A stretch of 64,000 nucleotides of DNA. Origin: [Clostridium] innocuum (lineage in GTDB: Bacteria; Bacillota_I; Bacilli_A; Erysipelotrichales; Erysipelotrichaceae). The notes under the pieces are model-generated. The model searched no databases. It saw only the letters and a program-made list of their open reading frames with translations, and had not been told where the DNA came from. Position 1 is the stretch's first letter. Every line of letters begins with the position of its first letter. The position numbers were made by a program, and so were the translations under genes. Below are positions 61,510-64,000 of this stretch, one piece after another. Where the stretch lies: the NCBI GenBank assembly GCA_012317185.1, contig CP048838.1:3472001-3536000 (forward strand), written 5' to 3'.

Positions 61510-64000
61510 GTCTGTTTACAAGCTCTGCATAACGCTTATTGATATGTGGAGAATTGATAATCCCATCTGCCGTCACTTCAAATATGATTGCCCCGCAAGG
61601 CAGATTATCCAGCAGCTCCTTCCTGCGCTCCTCCAATTCCACCTGCATTGTCATATCTGCATAGTAAGCATTTATAAACTTGACTCCATCCGGCTCCGTT
61701 GCCGTTCTGTAGAAAGCCTGAAAATGCATATATCCGTTTTTTGTATGAAATAAACGGATACGTGCGGAAAAGATGGAATCCTCCGCAATTGCCTTTTCGA
61801 CCTTGTGCTGCAGTTCTTCAATATCATCAGGGTGTACCCCGGCATAGGCATTTCCCGCATAAATTTCCATAACCTGTTTATGACTCATTCCCATCATCTG
61901 ACAGAAGCCGTCGTTAACAAAGATCGGTACCGGTCTTTCCCCTGATAAAATCTTCATTCGGACGAAGCCTCCCGGTGTGTCGTTCATCAAGCGCTGCATG
62001 CGTTCATTGTCGTTTTCCATCTTCCTTACATGATCACGGCGAATCAGCATAGTTGCCATATAATCTCCGATTGCCACAAGCTGATCAGTATGCTTCATAT
62101 TTTTCTGCGGGTCATCAACTCCCGTATATCCAATCAGCCTGCCTTCGCTTTTGATTGGCACCAGGAACACCTTACGAATGCCCTGTCGGGTCAGCACATC
62201 CTGTTCCTCCTTGCAGAATACCGGCATATCTGCCACATTTTCAATACAGATGTTTTTTCCCTGGCGAAACTCGCTTAGCACATAGCGCTGTGAGGTATAA
62301 GGAAGTGCCTGCAGGTTTTCCTTTTCTGATTGAACGCCCTTTGCGCATATTTCATAGGTGTTGGTAGTTATCTGCCGCTTATCATCCAGCTCAAAGATAT
62401 AAGACCTGCTTCCGTCAAAATGTTCGAGAACCTTTTGTAACGCTTTATGAATGGCTTTATCCGGATCCTTATCAATCAGAAGATACCTTGATATATCATT
62501 CAGGAATCGCAGCTGCTCGTTCGCCTCCTCGGCCAGTGTCTCCGCCTTTTGCTGATCGGCAAGTGCCCTGCTGATGGACAGCTGCTCTTCTGAAATCGGA
62601 GTAAATGTAACATAAAGCAGCATGCTGTTATCGTCCTGCCTCTGCGTCCTTCCAATAACATGCATCGGAAGATATTCCCCATTTCCCTGCAGGATACGGA
62701 AGTCATATTCCAATCCCTCCTTGTCCTTTGAATTTTTTATAAACTGCAGTACCTGCTCCTGATCATCCGGACATATCGCCGATATTGCATCATCCATATG
62801 AATCTGGTCTTCATTGCGTGATACCAGCTTTAAAAACTGCTTGTTGACATGCCGCACACACAGGATACCATCCTTCATTTCATATACTGCTGCACCGCAT
62901 GGCAGATTATCCAACAGCTCCCGGCGCCGTTCCTCTTGCTCGTTTTCTTCCGTTATATCCGCATAATAGCCATTCATATACTGTGCACCATGAATATCCG
63001 TTGTCGTCCGGTAATACACCTGAAACTGCATATATCCCTTTTCTTTATGGTAAAAGCGTACACGTGCAGAAAAGATAATATCCGCATCCATGGCTTTTAT
63101 GAGCGTTTCACGCAATCCGGCGCGATCCTCGGGATGTACACCGGCATACGCATCATTTGCATATAACTCCATTACCTCATCATGGCTCATCCCCATCATT
63201 CGACAGAATCCGTCATTGACAAACACGGGAACTGCGCCTCCCTCAGGAAGCATTTTCATTCGTACAAATCCACCAGGTGTGTCATTCATCAGGCGCTGCA
63301 TATTAACATTGTCATTTTCAATTTTTGTCAGCAGATCACGGCGATTGATCAATACAGCCACATAATCACCGAGTACCGCAAGATGCTCGATGTGATTCAT
63401 CGCACGCCGCACCTGTTCTACACAAAGCACGCCAATCAACAAATTGTTTCTTACCAGAGCAACAGCAATCAGTGAGCTGACACCGCGGTTCAGCAGCTGC
63501 TGCCGTTCGAAAGAGACGTTGTCCTTCAGCTTGTGAACATCCTCAACTACGATATGGCCTTCACACTTCAGTACTTCAGCCCAGTGTGACATTTCCGTAA
63601 ATCGAATCTGCTGCCCTGTAACATCAGAAGAGCTTGCACCATCAGCGCAAACCATATAGGAGATGGTTCCCGCTTCCTGTTTCCTGTCCAGTTCAAACAC
63701 CAGAGCCCGCTCAGCGTCGAAGTATGTAAGCTGCCGCTTCAGCAGATTCTTCATCGCTTCTTCTGTATTGGATTTGCTCAGCACGCTTTTAGATATCTCA
63801 TTGAGAAACTGCAGCTGTTCGGTCATCTCTGCAGCCTTGCTCTGTATCTGTTTCTGTTCTGTGATATTTTCCAGCAGCAGATAAATAACATCACAGGTAC
63901 TGCTTTGCGCGATCACCCTGCCGGAATAGCGAAGATATTCTTCATGGCTGTGCGAATCCTGCATCAAAACCCTCATTTCTCCACGCATTTCCGAGCTCTT
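61484..64000 (-). pseudogene. N-terminal multi-PAS/GAF part of the broken sensor, partial
   Basis: An open frame enters from the right edge and continues for about 839 codons to a TGA at 61484-61486. It shows alternating PAS and GAF modules: PAS, GAF (RALVFELDRKQ), PAS (MPGGFVRMKM type: NDTPGGFVRMKMLPEG), PAS, GAF (SRSYIFELDDKRQ) and another PAS that is cut short. At about 61487 an extra T shifts the frame (expected ADYDYIQAVHEDDRDG). The true start lies beyond the window. It would have sensed small ligands or redox state and controlled the GGDEF domain. Truncated product possible. Confidence 0.75.

Overview
The window looks like a chromosome segment of a low-to-moderate GC anaerobic Firmicute. 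The gene content (many mannose-type PTS permeases with LevR-like regulators, FeFe hydrogenase with rubredoxin domains, M18 aminopeptidase, tRNA-Gln next to gltX, DUF6431/ISL3 insertion sequence) fits the Erysipelotrichales, for example relatives of [Clostridium] innocuum. The lineage call is inference; no rRNA marker is present.

Layout. 1-6976: an AT-rich mannose-type PTS operon (EIIB, EIIC, EIID, EIIA, mannitol-type dehydrogenase and the start of a further gene) transcribed leftward and divergent from a LevR-like activator. 6977-11303: a mobile-element scar, made of a decayed ISL3-type insertion sequence, two truncated phage genes (holin and a tail-like fragment), and an intact serine recombinase that has a structured attenuator-like leader and a separate small RNA candidate downstream. 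11395-12450: an orphan MsmX/UgpC-type ABC ATPase. 12785-14451: an AT-rich cassette with a helix-turn-helix/TPR regulator and a 41-residue secreted peptide gene with its own promoter and terminator. It is organised like an RRNPP (PlcR/PapR, Rgg/SHP) quorum-sensing module. 14633-19608: a nonsense-broken Rpn nuclease gene, a TPR protein, a CpXC protein and a Xaa-Pro aminopeptidase. 19719-25211: a TasA/SipW-type secretion locus (SipW-cognate fibre-like protein, Ser-His signal peptidase with a C-terminal FxLYD domain, and a distant paralogue that has lost the catalytic serine), with a LysR regulator and a thioesterase.

25409-34776: a nine-gene leftward operon (mannose-type PTS, KDPG-type aldolase, D-amino-acid aminotransferase, alanine racemase, YitT and a dehydroquinate-synthase-like fragment) under a divergent DgaR-like regulator. 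It resembles the D-glucosaminate (dga) operon but has a transaminase and a racemase where the ammonia lyase would be, suggesting a transamination route. 34905-36608: gltX and tRNA-Gln(CUG). 37174-44315: a sucrose/fructoside operon (EIIA, LicT antiterminator, EIIBC, two esterases, GH32, fructokinase). 44673-50560: SNF2 helicase, M18 aminopeptidase and glutamate racemase. 51296-57413: a cellobiose-type operon (EIIA, GH1, EIIB, EIIC, NIF3) facing a PRD-type regulator. 57555-59503: an FeFe hydrogenase ending in three nearly identical rubredoxin domains, behind a perfect 21-bp palindrome. 59846-64000: a multi-PAS/GAF GGDEF gene broken by two frameshifts and one stop, running off the window.

The most promising observations are the RRNPP-like peptide/regulator pair, the recombinase leader with its complementary small RNA, the transaminase version of the dga operon, and the pseudo-signal peptidase. 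All function calls come from reading the sequence; no searches were run.
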